Assembly: GCA_000720995.1 (NCBI GenBank)
Contig: JOEL01000031.1
Location: 62,001-126,000, forward strand
Source: Streptomyces celluloflavus
GTDB lineage: Bacteria; Actinomycetota; Actinomycetes; Streptomycetales; Streptomycetaceae
Direction of reading: 5' to 3'
Length of the DNA stretch: 64,000 nucleotides
Notes under the pieces: model-generated
Database searches by the model: none
Told to the model about the DNA's origin: nothing
The model's input: the letters and a program-made list of their open reading frames with translations, nothing else
Part shown: positions 1 to 8,641 of the stretch, piece after piece
How positions within the stretch are numbered: position 1 is the stretch's first letter
Layout: every line of letters starts with the position of its first letter
Translations under genes and position numbers: made by a program

Positions 1-1
1 G

Positions 2-589
2 GTGCCCTGGGACGGCACCTGGCATCTGGTCGCCTTCGCCGTGCCCGAGAGCATCCGCACCGCGCGCGACGCCCTGCGGACCGCGCTCACCCGGCTCGGC
101 GGCGCCCCCGTGCAGGGCGGCCTCTACGTCAGCGCCAACGGCTGGGAACCGTACGTCGAGGAGCAGGCCCGCCAGCTCGACGTCCTCGGCCACCTCACCT
201 TCCTCACCACGCGCGACCTGCGCCAGGGCGAGGAGCGCGATCCCGTCGCCCTCGCCCGCGCCCTGTGGCCGCTGGACGAGATCGCCGAGGCCCATCACCG
301 CCTCGCCGCCGTCGCCCGGCCGCGGCTGAGCCGGCTGGAGGAGACCGGACTGACGGCCCCCGAGCGGCTGAGCATCGCGGTCGAACTGGCCGCCGAGTTC
401 TCCCGCGCCATGGAGCACGACCCCCTCCTGCCACCCGAACTGCTCCCGCAGCCCTGGTCCGGCACCCAGGCCCGGGAAATCGTCGCGCGGTGCTGGTCGC
501 TGCTGGACACGTACGAGGCGGCGGACGAGGGCATCAGCCTCTTCCAGCTCTACCGGGACGTGGTCCCGCCGACGGCCGCCGGGGGGTGA
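2..589 (+). CDS. PaaX-family transcriptional regulator, C-terminal part (5' end outside window)
   Basis: The frame is already open at the first base, so this is the C-terminal 195 residues of a longer protein. The segment from 'WDGTWHLVAFAVPES' through 'GGAPVQGGLYVSANGWEPYV' and the all-helical tail ending 'LDTYEAADEGISLFQLYRDV' fit the central and C-terminal domains of PaaX-like regulators. These normally have about 280-300 residues and carry an N-terminal winged helix, which is off the left edge here. Known PaaX proteins repress phenylacetyl-CoA catabolic genes, but actinobacteria carry many paralogues of unknown ligand. Nothing downstream points to a target. Confidence 0.75.
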   Translation: MPWDGTWHLVAFAVPESIRTARDALRTALTRLGGAPVQGGLYVSANGWEPYVEEQARQLDVLGHLTFLTTRDLRQGEERDPVALARALWPLDEIAEAHHRLAAVARPRLSRLEETGLTAPERLSIAVELAAEFSRAMEHDPLLPPELLPQPWSGTQAREIVARCWSLLDTYEAADEGISLFQLYRDVVPPTAAGG

Positions 590-732
590 GGGCCGCGGCG
601 GGCGGCGGGGCGCCTGCGGCACCCGGACCGGCGCACCGCGGCGTGGGCGGCCCTGCGCCTTGCGGTCCGCGTCGGCCACAGCGTCCAGCGGTGGGTGGTG
701 CCGTCCGGTGCTGTGGGCTCGCGGCGCCCTCC

Positions 733-1008
733 TCAGCCCGGCAGGGACCAGGACGGTCCGGTCGGTTCGCCGATCCATACGGTCTGTGTGGTCGAGGTCG
801 TGGTCTCATTCGAGGTCTCGGACGCCTTGTGTTTGTCCATGACCGGGACTTCGCGGCCGTCCGAGGACAGCCACCTGCCGGTCTGTGTGTGCGGGTCCAA
901 GACGATGTCGGAGTACGGCAGACGGGCCGTGCGCGGGAAGGGCCTCATCCGGCCAAGTCCCCACGGGGGCAGTGTTGTTGAGGTCGTGGCCGCTGTCGTT
1001 GCTTTCAT
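733..1008 (-). CDS. putative ATP-grasp-modified RiPP (graspetide) precursor, orphan
   Basis: This 91-residue peptide has the layout of the actinobacterial graspetide precursor family (tgmA-like): a leader containing 'PPWGLGRMRPFPRTARLPY', then 'LDPHTQTGRWLSSDGREV', a 'MDKHK' hinge, and a Ser/Thr-rich tail with 'ETTTSTTQT'. In characterised relatives the leader is bound by an ATP-grasp ligase that forms ester or amide crosslinks between Thr/Ser/Lys and acidic tail residues. The start ATG at 1008 has a GGGAG ribosome site 5 nt upstream. No ATP-grasp ligase or O-methyltransferase lies between here and 3.2 kb, and the only gene upstream on the same strand is an anti-sigma-type ATPase 65 nt away. 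The tail has few acidic residues for a classical core, so the product may be unmodified or modified in trans. Confidence 0.65.
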   Translation of the reverse strand: MKATTAATTSTTLPPWGLGRMRPFPRTARLPYSDIVLDPHTQTGRWLSSDGREVPVMDKHKASETSNETTTSTTQTVWIGEPTGPSWSLPG

Positions 1009-1073
1009 GAGTTCTCCCTATCGTGTCGGGATGTGCGTGGTCGAGGGGGCCGGCGCCGGTCTGATCGTGGCTG

Positions 1074-1469
1074 TCAGATGCGGTTGACCGTGAGGTGCGC
1101 CCACACTGTCTTGCCGGGGTCGCGTGGGCGGATGCCCCAGTTCTCCGACAGTGCGTCGACGATGAGCAGGCCCCGGCCGGAGAGGTCGTCCGGGCCGGGC
1201 TTGCGGAGTTCGGGCATCCGCCACTGGTAGGAGTCGGAGACTTCCAGGATCAGCAGGCCGCCTCGGCGGCGCAGGCCCAGTTCGAAGAACTCGCCTGTGC
1301 CCTTGGCGTGGCTGATGACGTTACCCGTCAACTCGCTGGTGATCAGGGTGGCGGCGTCAACGAGGCCGCCGAGCTTCCACTCCGTCAGGAGTGCTTCTAC
1401 GTGGTGGCGAGCTGCCGGTACGGAGCTCTTGCGGATCCGGAACCTCATCACGTGCGTGCGCCCGGACAT
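1074..1469 (-). CDS. ATP-binding protein, anti-sigma factor-like HATPase_c_2 (RsbW type)
   Basis: The 131-residue protein is a single GHKL ATPase domain: 'LITSELTGNVISHAKG' carries the N-box, 'LEVSDSY' the G1 Asp, and 'SGRGLLIVDALSENWG' the G2 lid. This is the standard short form found in dozens of copies in Streptomyces, related to SpoIIAB/RsbW serine kinases but usually of unknown partner. The start ATG has a GGGGGA ribosome site. It is transcribed away from the XRE/DUF397 cassette and towards the graspetide-like precursor. Small ATPases of this kind often neighbour XRE-DUF397 pairs, so the divergent layout probably reflects a linked regulatory module. Confidence 0.85.
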   Translation of the reverse strand: MSGRTHVMRFRIRKSSVPAARHHVEALLTEWKLGGLVDAATLITSELTGNVISHAKGTGEFFELGLRRRGGLLILEVSDSYQWRMPELRKPGPDDLSGRGLLIVDALSENWGIRPRDPGKTVWAHLTVNRI

Positions 1470-1678
1470 ATGTCCCCCAAGGGTGGTGGGCAGGCGGAAC
1501 CTTGATCACTCACGGTCTCGTTTCAGTGGCACGGAGTGATGTGATTGAAGCTAGGGGTGCAACAGGGCAACTTGCAAGTCATTGGTAGATGTAAATTTAC
1601 GAGCCACGTAGAGTCTCAACAGCCTGGTGCGCGCGGTCAGTTACCGTGCATCCTGGAAGCGGACGACAGGGAGATGGC
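1470..1678. promoter_or_regulatory. divergent intergenic region between ATPase and XRE genes, with short palindromes
   Basis: This AT-richer spacer separates two divergent regulatory genes. It contains CTTGCAAG (1571-1578) and GTAAATTTAC (1591-1600), both perfect short palindromes that are unusual in GC-rich DNA. They are candidate operator sites for the adjacent XRE protein. No further evidence is visible. Confidence 0.3.
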
Positions 1679-2548
1679 ATGCCCGCAGGTGGGAAGCCCA
1701 CAGTGCGCAGTCGGCGGCTCGGTGCGGCCCTCAAGAGGTATCGACTCGCCGCTCATCTCGACCAGGAGCACGCGGCCGAGGCGCTTGGCTGCTCCACGGC
1801 GAAGGTCAGCCGCGTCGAAGCGGGCATCAGTGCGTCGCGCGTCGGGGATGTGCGGATCCTGCTGGACCTCTACGGCGTGGGCGACGCCAACGTAAGGGCG
1901 CATTTGGAGCACCTCGCCCGGATGAGCAACAAGCGGGGCTGGTGGCTCGACTACGCGGGCATGGTCAGTGATGAGCATGCTGATGTGATCGCGCTGGAGA
2001 CCGACGCGTCGTACATCCGGACGTGGCAACCGCTCTTCATCCCCGGACTGCTGCAAACGCCCGGCTACTTCAAGACGCTTGCCGGTGCCAGCGTGACAGT
2101 GCATCCGCCCGAGACCATCGAAAAGGCCATGGCGGTCCGGCGGGAACGTAAACGGGTCATCGAAGAAGCCGGATCGCATTTCGCCGCGGTCGTCTGGGAG
2201 CCGGCGCTGACTGCTCCCATGCCGTCAAGGGAAGTGCACCGCGAGCAGCTGATGTACGTCCTCGACGCCGCTCGGCGGCAGAACGTCACGGTGCAGGTCC
2301 TGCCGTATTCGGAATGGAGTGCCGCACACATGGCGTCGCACTTCGTCCTGTACTCGTTCGGCCCCGAGCCTGCCCCTGAAGCCGTCGCGTTCGACAGCAC
2401 GACGAGCACCGTGCTCATCGAGGACTTGGAAGACGTGGCCAAGCATGCGCGGATCTTCGAAGCGCTCCGGTCGGCCGCGTTGAGTCCGAAGCGAAGTCTG
2501 GCTTTCCTGGAGAATGTGATAGCGGGTATTCCGAAGAGTGAGGGGTGA
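1679..2548 (+). CDS. XRE-family regulator with DUF5753 domain
   Basis: The protein has 289 residues. Residues 13-70 form a Cro/C1-type helix-turn-helix ('ALKRYRLAAHLDQEHAAEALGCSTAKVSRVEAG'-like region, described here in parts: turn at AEALGCSTAKVSRVE). The rest is the DUF5753 sensor-like domain typical of the WhiJ-like family of Streptomyces, with 'YIRTWQPLFIPGLLQTPGY' and the late 'ILPYSEW'-type segment written here as VQVLPYSEW. ATG 1679 was chosen over the upstream frame because AGGGAG lies 5 nt before it. The stop overlaps the spacer to a DUF397 gene, its usual partner. These pairs modulate development or antibiotic production in studied cases; the ligand is unknown. Confidence 0.88.
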   Translation: MPAGGKPTVRSRRLGAALKRYRLAAHLDQEHAAEALGCSTAKVSRVEAGISASRVGDVRILLDLYGVGDANVRAHLEHLARMSNKRGWWLDYAGMVSDEHADVIALETDASYIRTWQPLFIPGLLQTPGYFKTLAGASVTVHPPETIEKAMAVRRERKRVIEEAGSHFAAVVWEPALTAPMPSREVHREQLMYVLDAARRQNVTVQVLPYSEWSAAHMASHFVLYSFGPEPAPEAVAFDSTTSTVLIEDLEDVAKHARIFEALRSAALSPKRSLAFLENVIAGIPKSEG

Positions 2549-2553
2549 CATCG

Positions 2554-2763
2554 ATGAGGTCTCGGGACATCGTCACTGAATTCGTCAAGGCCAGTGCATC
2601 GCAGGGGATAGATCAGGAATGCGTGGAAGTCGCGCACACCGCCGACGGTGGCCGGGCCGTCCGGGACAGTAAGGACCGCGACGGTGGGACGCAGTTCCAC
2701 ACGCCCGCCGCCTGGGCCGCGTTTGTCGACGGGGTGAAGGTGGGGGCGTTCGAGGCGCTGTGA
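2554..2763 (+). CDS. DUF397 small protein, copy 1
   Basis: This 69-residue protein is of the DUF397 type (BldB/AbaA-ORFD-like small partners of XRE regulators), with the family core 'CVEVAHTADGGRAVRDSK' and the end 'WAAFVDGVKVGAFEAL'. ATG 2554 is preferred because it aligns with the start of the second copy at 3036; a GTG at 2545 overlapping the preceding stop is an alternative. It sits directly behind the XRE-DUF5753 gene and is almost certainly cotranscribed. Its central 81 bases are identical to those in copy 2. Confidence 0.85.
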   Translation: MRSRDIVTEFVKASASQGIDQECVEVAHTADGGRAVRDSKDRDGGTQFHTPAAWAAFVDGVKVGAFEAL

Positions 2764-2856
2764 CGGTCGCGTATGAGCGGCGGGGGGGCTTCCGGGGTTC
2801 GGAGGTCGTCGGGCTGCGCGCGGAGGGGTGCGGACATCCGGCGTCGGGCGCCGAGC

Positions 2857-3039
2857 CCTCAGGCTGTCGCTTACGACACCACCACAAGCTCCGTGCTCTT
2901 CGAAGACCCGGAGGACATGGCCACGCATGCCCAGATCTTCGAAACTCTGAGATCCGCCGCGCTGACACCCGACCAGAGCCTGTCGTTCATCCGGCGGGCG
3001 ATGAAGGAAATCCCGGAGAGCGAGAGGGAAAAGGAATGA
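2857..3039 (+). pseudogene. truncated second XRE/DUF5753 regulator (C-terminal fragment only)
   Basis: The frame encodes 'AVAYDTTTSSVLFEDPEDM' and then 'ATHAQIFETLRSAALTPDQS', which match the C-terminal 60 residues of the intact regulator upstream ('AVAFDSTTSTVLIEDLEDV' and onwards). The HTH and most of DUF5753 are missing. The join lies in the downstream flank of DUF397 copy 1, near the shared bases GCCGAGCC. An open frame beginning at 2773 runs into it, but its first 30 residues are translated from intergenic DNA. The final TGA overlaps the ATG of DUF397 copy 2. Confidence 0.75.
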
Positions 3040-3245
3040 AGAACCGAGACATCGTCACCGCATTCCAGAAGGCCAGTGCTTCCTCAGGGCCGACCAATGA
3101 CTGCGTGGAAGTCGCGCACACCGCCGACGGTGGCCGGGCCGTCCGGGACAGTAAGGACCGCGACGGTGGGACGCAGTTCCACGCGTCCGCCGCTTGGGCC
3201 GCGTTTGTCGACGGAGTGAAGGCGGGGGCGTTCGAGGCGCTGTGA
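3036..3245 (+). CDS. DUF397 small protein, copy 2
   Basis: A 69-residue paralogue of the gene at 2554, identical over most of its middle but diverged at both ends (N-terminus MKNRDIVTAFQKASAS). ATG 3036 overlaps the stop of the truncated regulator (ATGA), and GAGAGGGAAAAGGA upstream supplies a ribosome site. Because its XRE partner is reduced to a fragment, it either works with the intact regulator at 1679 or is a relic kept by gene conversion. Confidence 0.8.
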   Translation: MKNRDIVTAFQKASASSGPTNDCVEVAHTADGGRAVRDSKDRDGGTQFHASAAWAAFVDGVKAGAFEAL

Positions 3246-3619
3246 CGGTCCCGTATGGGCAGCGGGGGACCTTCCGGGAACCGGAGGTCGACGGGCTGCA
3301 CGTGGAGGGGTGCGGACACCGGCGTTGGGCGCCGAGCGGGGCGCGTGAGTGCGTCGTCACGGCCTGGGGCGGGTGGGCGCGTGGGCGGGACGGCGGGTTC
3401 GCCGGGTTCGGCAATGTCGCGTGGGGCGGCGGGGCCCATGCCCTCTCCCGGACACGGTCGGGGCGGGGCCGGTCGTGGAGGCCGTGCGGGGAGCGGGGAG
3501 CAAGGGGAGGCGCCGCCCCAGGCCCGGGGCGCCCGCCCCGGCGCCGTTCGCGGCCGGGGAGAGTCCGGGGCGCGCGCCGGGTCATCGGCCCCCGCGCCGC
3601 CCCGTCGTAGGCTGCCCCC
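3246..3619 (+). other. intergenic region upstream of glmS
   Basis: These 374 bases carry the diverged tail of the DUF397 repeat in the first 95 bases and then G-rich sequence with no convincing gene. No glmS ribozyme or recognisable riboswitch was seen. The glmS promoter must lie here, but I could not assign -35/-10 boxes. Confidence 0.5.
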
Positions 3620-5467
3620 ATGTGCGGAATCGTGGGATATGTGGGCGGGCAGCCCGCCCTTGATGTGGTTCTGGCCGGGCTGAAGCGGCTGGAGTACCGG
3701 GGTTACGACTCGGCGGGGGTCGCCGTGCTGGCCGATGGCGGGCTGGCGGCGGCCAAGAAGGCGGGGAAACTCGCCAACCTGGAGAAGGAGCTGGCGGACC
3801 GTCCGCTGCCGACCGGGACGACCGGGATCGGGCACACCCGGTGGGCCACGCACGGCGGGCCCACCGACCGCAACGCCCATCCGCATCTGGACAACGCCGG
3901 CCGGGTGTCCGTCGTCCACAACGGCATCATCGAGAACTTCGCGGCGCTGCGGACCGAACTCACCGACCGCGGGCACGAGTTGGTGTCCGAGACGGATACC
4001 GAGGTCGTCGCGCACCTGCTGGCCGAGGCGTACTCGTCGTGCGGCGATCTGCCGGAGTCGATGCGGCAGGTGTGCCGGCGGCTGGAGGGCGCGTTCACGC
4101 TGGTCGCGGTGCACGCCGACGTACCGGATCTGGTCGTCGGGGCGCGCCGCAACTCGCCGCTGGTGGTCGGCGTCGGGGAGGACGAGGCGTTCCTGGCCTC
4201 GGACGTGGCGGCGTTCATCGCGTACACCCGGGAGGCCGTCGAACTGGGCCAGGACCAGGTTGTGGAGCTGCGCCGGGACGGTGTGACGGTGACGGACTTC
4301 GACGGCGCCCCGGCGAAGGTGCGGGCGTACCACGTCGACTGGGACGCGTCGGCGGCCGAGAAGGACGGCTACGACTACTTCATGCTGAAGGAGATCGCCG
4401 AGCAGCCGAAGGCGGTCGCGGACACCCTGCTGGGGCGGATCGACGCCTCGGGGGTGCTCGCGCTGGACGAGGTGCGCATCGCGCCGTCGGTGCTGCGCGA
4501 GGTCGACAAGGTCGTCATCGTGGCGTGCGGGACGGCGTACCACGCGGGCATGATCGCCAAGTACGCGATCGAGCACTGGACGCGGATCCCCTGCGAGACC
4601 GAGCTGGCCAGCGAGTTCCGCTACCGCGACCCGATCATGGACCCGCGGACGCTGGTGATCGCCATCAGCCAGTCCGGCGAGACCATGGACACGCTGATGG
4701 CGCTGCGGCACGCCCGTGAGCAGGGCGCGAAGGTGCTCGCGATCTGCAATACGAACGGGTCCACGATCCCACGGGAGTCGGACGCGGTGCTGTACACGCA
4801 CGCCGGGCCCGAGGTCGCCGTCGCCTCCACGAAGGCGTTCCTGACGCAGCTGGTGGCCTGCTATCTGGTCGCGCTCTACCTGGCGCAGGTACGGGGCACC
4901 AAATGGGGCGACGAGATCCGCGACGTGGTGCGCGAACTGGCGGCCATCGGCACCCAGGTCGAGGAGGTGCTCGGCACGATGGAGCCGGTGCGCGAGCTGG
5001 CGCGCGGCCTCGCCCACAAGAACACGGTGCTCTTCCTGGGGCGGCACGTCGGCTACCCGGTGGCCCTGGAGGGCGCGCTGAAGCTGAAGGAACTCGCGTA
5101 CATGCACGCGGAGGGATTCGCGGCCGGTGAGCTCAAGCACGGGCCGATCGCGCTGATCGAGGAGGATCTGCCGGTGGTCGTGGTGGTGCCGTCGCCGCGC
5201 GGCCGCTCGGTGCTGCACGACAAGATCGTCTCCAACATCCAGGAGATCCGGGCCCGCGGGGCGCGCACCATCGTGATCGCGGAGGAGGGCGACGAGGCGG
5301 TGGCCCCGTACGCCGACCACCTCGTACGGATCCCGCGCACCCCGGTGCTGCTCCAGCCGCTGGTGTCGGTGGTGCCGCTCCAGGTCTTCGCCTGTGAGCT
5401 GGCCACCGCCCGCGGCAACGAGGTCGACCAGCCGCGCAACCTCGCCAAGTCCGTGACGGTGGAGTGA
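3620..5467 (+). CDS. glmS: glutamine--fructose-6-phosphate aminotransferase (isomerizing)
   Basis: The 615-residue enzyme converts fructose-6-phosphate and glutamine to glucosamine-6-phosphate, the first step to UDP-GlcNAc for peptidoglycan. 'MCGIVGYVG' exposes the N-terminal nucleophile Cys of a class II glutaminase domain (about residues 2-220). Two SIS sugar-isomerase domains follow, with '[10 protein letters not shown]', '[18 protein letters not shown]' and '[19 protein letters not shown]'. The protein ends with 'LAKSVTVE', as in the family. The length is normal. It starts a gene run (acpS, nnr, alr) with cell-envelope and cofactor roles; acpS begins 4 nt after its stop. Confidence 0.97.
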   Translation: MCGIVGYVGGQPALDVVLAGLKRLEYRGYDSAGVAVLADGGLAAAKKAGKLANLEKELADRPLPTGTTGIGHTRWATHGGPTDRNAHPHLDNAGRVSVVHNGIIENFAALRTELTDRGHELVSETDTEVVAHLLAEAYSSCGDLPESMRQVCRRLEGAFTLVAVHADVPDLVVGARRNSPLVVGVGEDEAFLASDVAAFIAYTREAVELGQDQVVELRRDGVTVTDFDGAPAKVRAYHVDWDASAAEKDGYDYFMLKEIAEQPKAVADTLLGRIDASGVLALDEVRIAPSVLREVDKVVIVACGTAYHAGMIAKYAIEHWTRIPCETELASEFRYRDPIMDPRTLVIAISQSGETMDTLMALRHAREQGAKVLAICNTNGSTIPRESDAVLYTHAGPEVAVASTKAFLTQLVACYLVALYLAQVRGTKWGDEIRDVVRELAAIGTQVEEVLGTMEPVRELARGLAHKNTVLFLGRHVGYPVALEGALKLKELAYMHAEGFAAGELKHGPIALIEEDLPVVVVVPSPRGRSVLHDKIVSNIQEIRARGARTIVIAEEGDEAVAPYADHLVRIPRTPVLLQPLVSVVPLQVFACELATARGNEVDQPRNLAKSVTVE

Positions 5468-5471
5468 ACCG

Positions 5472-5840
5472 GTGATCATCGGGGTGGGGATCGACGTCGC
5501 CGAGATCGAGCGGTTCGGCGCGGCGCTGGAGCGGACACCGGAGCTGGCACGGCGGCTCTTCATCGAACAGGAGCTGCTGCTGGCGAGCGGCGAGCGCCGC
5601 GGGACCGCCTCGCTGGCGGCCCGGTTCGCCGCCAAGGAGGCGGTGGCCAAGGCGCTCGGCGCGCCCGGCGGACTGCACTGGACGGATGCCGAGGTGTACG
5701 TCGAGGACAGCGGCCAGCCACGGCTGCGGGTCCGCGGCACGGTCGCGGCGCGCGCGGCGGAGCTGGGCGTACGGGCGTGGCATGTGTCGCTCAGCCATGA
5801 CGCGGGCGTCGCGTCGGCGGTGGTGATCGCCGAGGGGTAG
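5472..5840 (+). CDS. acpS: holo-[acyl-carrier-protein] synthase
   Basis: AcpS transfers the 4'-phosphopantetheine arm of CoA to acyl carrier proteins. The 122-residue protein shows the small trimeric-type signature: '[12 protein letters not shown]' with the Mg-binding Asp, '[13 protein letters not shown]' with the catalytic Glu/Lys helix, and '[16 protein letters not shown]' near the C-terminus. GTG 5472 follows the glmS stop closely, so the two genes are probably cotranscribed. Confidence 0.95.
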   Translation: MIIGVGIDVAEIERFGAALERTPELARRLFIEQELLLASGERRGTASLAARFAAKEAVAKALGAPGGLHWTDAEVYVEDSGQPRLRVRGTVAARAAELGVRAWHVSLSHDAGVASAVVIAEG

Positions 5841-5923
5841 CGGCGGGGCGGCCGCCCGGGTGCGGCGCTCCGCTCCCCGTCCGGGTGCGGTGCCCGCCGC
5901 GGCGCGGGTGTGAGACTGACCGC

Positions 5924-7348
5924 ATGAGGACTGCCTACAGCGTGGAGAGCGTGCGGGCCGCGGAGCGGGAGCTGATGGCCCGGCTGCCGGACGGGGCGTT
6001 GATGCAGCGGGCGGCGGCCGGACTGGCCACCGCCTGCGCGGAGTTGCTGGGACGGGTGTACGGCGCCCGGGTGGTGCTGCTGGTCGGCAGCGGCGACAAC
6101 GGCGGCGACGCGCTGTACGCGGGCGCCCGGCTGGCGCGCCGCGGGGCCGGGGTCGCCGCCGTACTGCTGTCGCCCGAGCGGGCGCACGGCGGCGGACTGG
6201 CCGCGCTGCGGGCGGCCGGCGGGCGGGTGTCGGCCGACGCGGACCGGGACCTCGCACGGGCCGATCTGGTCGTGGACGGCATCGTCGGCATCGGCGGCCG
6301 GGGCGGGCTGCGCCCCGAGGCGGCCCGGCTCGCCCGCGTGGCACGGGAGTCGGCGACCGTGGTGGCCGTCGATCTGCCGAGCGGGGTCGACGCGGACAGC
6401 GGCGAGGTGCACGGGGACGCCGTACGGGCCGATGCGACGGTGACGTTCGGGGCGTACAAGCCGGGGCTGCTGATCGATCCGGCGCGCGAGGCGGCGGGCG
6501 CGCTGCGGCTGGTGGACATCGGGCTCGCGCCGCCCGCGGTGGCCGATGTGGAGGCGTTGCAGCACGCGGACGTGGCCGAGCTGCTGCCGCGGCCGACCGC
6601 CGAGAGCGACAAGTACCGGCGCGGGGTGGTCGGCGTGGTCGCCGGCTCGGCGCGCTATCCGGGCGCGGCGGTGCTGGCGGTGGCGGGCGCGCTGCGCGGG
6701 GGCGCGGGGGCCGTACGGTACGTCGGCCCGGCCGCCGACGCGGTGCTCGCGCGGTTCCCGGAGACGCTGGTGCACGCCGGGCCGCCCGGCAAGGCGGGCC
6801 GGGTCCAGGCATGGGTGATCGGACCGGGCCTCGGCGACGACGCGGACCCGCTGGACGAGGTGCTGGCCGCGGACGTGCCGGTGCTGGTGGACGCGGACGG
6901 GCTGCGCTTCCTGACCCCGGAGCGGGTCCGCGCCAGGACCGCGGGCACCCTGCTGACCCCGCACGCCGGCGAGGCCGCGGCGCTGCTGGGCCGGGGCCGG
7001 GACGAGGTCGAGGCGGCCCGGCTGCACTCCGTACGGGAGCTGGCCGGGCGGTACGCCGCCACCGTGCTGCTGAAGGGCTCGACGACGCTGGTCGCCGACG
7101 CGGCCGGGCCCGTACGGGTCAACCCCACCGGGACGGGCTGGCTGGCGACGGCGGGCAGCGGCGATGTGCTCTCCGGGGTGACCGGGGCGCTGCTCGCCGC
7201 CGGGCTGCCGGCCCGCGACGCGGGGTCCGTCGGCGCGTATCTGCACGGGCTGGCGGCCCGCCGCGCGGCCGGTCCGACGGGCGCCCCGATCCTGGCGTCG
7301 GAGGTCGCCGGTCACCTGGCCGCGGCCTGGCGGGACGTACAGGACTGA
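5924..7348 (+). CDS. nnr: bifunctional NAD(P)H-hydrate epimerase / ADP-dependent dehydratase
   Basis: Nnr repairs hydrated NAD(P)H. The 474-residue product has an N-terminal YjeF_N epimerase domain (about 1-200; 'GSGDNGGDALYAGARL', 'VAVDLPSGVDADSG') and a C-terminal ribokinase-like dehydratase (about 215-470; 'WVIGPGLGDDAD', 'LLTPHAGEAAALLGRG', and the catalytic loop 'GTGWLATAGSGDVLSGVTGALL', given here in two parts TGWLATAGSGDVLSG and VTGALL). ATG 5924 ('MRTAYSVESVRAAE') is the family-typical start; an upstream in-frame ATG would add an unlikely 13 residues. The ribosome site is weak. Confidence 0.93.
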   Translation: MRTAYSVESVRAAERELMARLPDGALMQRAAAGLATACAELLGRVYGARVVLLVGSGDNGGDALYAGARLARRGAGVAAVLLSPERAHGGGLAALRAAGGRVSADADRDLARADLVVDGIVGIGGRGGLRPEAARLARVARESATVVAVDLPSGVDADSGEVHGDAVRADATVTFGAYKPGLLIDPAREAAGALRLVDIGLAPPAVADVEALQHADVAELLPRPTAESDKYRRGVVGVVAGSARYPGAAVLAVAGALRGGAGAVRYVGPAADAVLARFPETLVHAGPPGKAGRVQAWVIGPGLGDDADPLDEVLAADVPVLVDADGLRFLTPERVRARTAGTLLTPHAGEAAALLGRGRDEVEAARLHSVRELAGRYAATVLLKGSTTLVADAAGPVRVNPTGTGWLATAGSGDVLSGVTGALLAAGLPARDAGSVGAYLHGLAARRAAGPTGAPILASEVAGHLAAAWRDVQD

Positions 7349-7462
7349 CCGGGCGATCCGGCCGGGTATGCCCAGGTCACGCACCCGCCTGCCGGAGCGA
7401 CGGGGGACACCGGGGCGCCGGTCCCCCGGAGTACGGCGGTGCCGCCTGAGACACTGAGGAAG

Positions 7463-8641
7463 ATGAACGAGACAGCAATGCGTGCCCGCGCCGCCATCGA
7501 CCTCGCCGCCGTCCGGTCGAACGTCCGCGCACTGCGCCGCCGCGCACCCGGGGCAGAGCTGATGGCCGTGGTCAAGTCCGACGGCTACGGACACGGTGCG
7601 GTGCGGTGCGGCCGCGCCGCCCGCGCGGCCGGTGCGAGCTGGCTGGGTACGGCGCTCCCGGAGGAGGCGTTCGCGCTGCGGGCGGCGGGGGACACCGGGC
7701 GGCTGATGTGCTGGCTGTGGACGCCCGGCGGCCCCTGGCACCAGGCGATCGAGCAGGACATCGACGTCTCGGTGAGCGGCCTGTGGGCGCTGCGCGAGGT
7801 GACCGTGGCGGCGCAAGCCTGCGCCCGCCCCGCCCGCGTCCAGCTCAAGGTCGACACCGGTCTCGGCCGCAACGGCTGCCAGCCCGCCGACTGGCCGGAG
7901 CTGATCGCCGCCGCCCGCGCCGCCGAGGTGGCGGGGGAGCTCACGGTCACCGGCGTCTGGTCCCACTTCGCCTGCGCCGACGAGCCCGGACACCCCTCGA
8001 TCGCGCTCCAGCTGACCGCCTTCCGGCAGGCCCTGGCGGACGCCGCGGCGGCCGGGCTGCGCCCCGAGGTACGGCATATCGCCAACACCCCGGCGCTGCT
8101 CACCCTCCCCGAGGCCCACTTCGACCTGGTCCGCTCCGGTATCGGCGTCTACGGCGTCTCGCCCAGCCCCGAGATCGGCATCCCGGAGGACTTCGGGCTG
8201 CGGCCCGCGATGACGCTGGAGGCGTCGCTGGCGTCGGTCAAGCGGGTCCCGGGCGGCCACGGCGTCTCGTACGGCCACCACTACACGACGCCCGGTGACA
8301 CCACCCTCGCGCTGGTCCCGCTCGGCTACGCCGACGGCATCCCGCGGCACGCCTCCGGCAGCGGCCCGGTGCTGGTCGCGGGCAAGTGGCGGACGGTCGC
8401 CGGCCGGATCGCGATGGACCAGTTCGTGGTGGACCTGGGCGGCGACGGCGCGCGGCCGGGCGATCCGGCCGTGCTGTTCGGGCCGGGGGACCGCGGCGAG
8501 CCGACCGCCGAGGACTGGGCCAGGGCGACCGGCACCATCGGCTACGAGATCGTCACCCGGATCGGCACCCGGGTGCCACGCGTCTTCCTGGATAGTGAGG
8601 TGCACGACGAAGGAGTCGGCGGCCAGGGGGGCAGGGCATGA
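7463..8641 (+). CDS. alr: alanine racemase
   Basis: This PLP enzyme makes D-alanine for peptidoglycan. The 392-residue protein has the PLP lysine at K38 in 'AVVKSDGYGHG', the second catalytic Tyr in 'LGYADGIPRHASG', and 'GRIAMDQFVVDLG' in the C-terminal beta domain. The loop after K38 reads SDGYGHG rather than the commoner ANAYGHG, a variant also known in streptomycetes. ATG 7463 has GAGGA 3 nt upstream. The stop overlaps the next ATG (ATGA), so translation is likely coupled to the hydrolase. Confidence 0.96.
   Translation: MNETAMRARAAIDLAAVRSNVRALRRRAPGAELMAVVKSDGYGHGAVRCGRAARAAGASWLGTALPEEAFALRAAGDTGRLMCWLWTPGGPWHQAIEQDIDVSVSGLWALREVTVAAQACARPARVQLKVDTGLGRNGCQPADWPELIAAARAAEVAGELTVTGVWSHFACADEPGHPSIALQLTAFRQALADAAAAGLRPEVRHIANTPALLTLPEAHFDLVRSGIGVYGVSPSPEIGIPEDFGLRPAMTLEASLASVKRVPGGHGVSYGHHYTTPGDTTLALVPLGYADGIPRHASGSGPVLVAGKWRTVAGRIAMDQFVVDLGGDGARPGDPAVLFGPGDRGEPTAEDWARATGTIGYEIVTRIGTRVPRVFLDSEVHDEGVGGQGGRA

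Larger units (their letters stand above)
2620..3340 (+). repeat. tandem duplication of the DUF397 cassette (482-bp offset)
   Basis: Positions 2620-2700 and 3102-3182 are identical over 81 bp, and similarity continues through the gene ends and about 90 bp of downstream non-coding DNA (2761-2855 against 3243-3337). The repeated unit is therefore XRE C-terminus, DUF397 and trailing flank. The flanks have diverged much more than the 81-bp core, which suggests conversion or strong constraint on the core. Confidence 0.85.

Noticed and set aside
3246-3619. glmS ribozyme upstream of glmS
   Set aside because: The ribozyme is a Firmicutes feature and I see none of its core motifs here.
2987-8605. Very long open frame on the minus strand opposite glmS-alr
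   Set aside because: It is the antisense shadow of five clear genes in GC-rich DNA; its translation is Arg/Pro/Gly-rich and lacks domains or a ribosome site.
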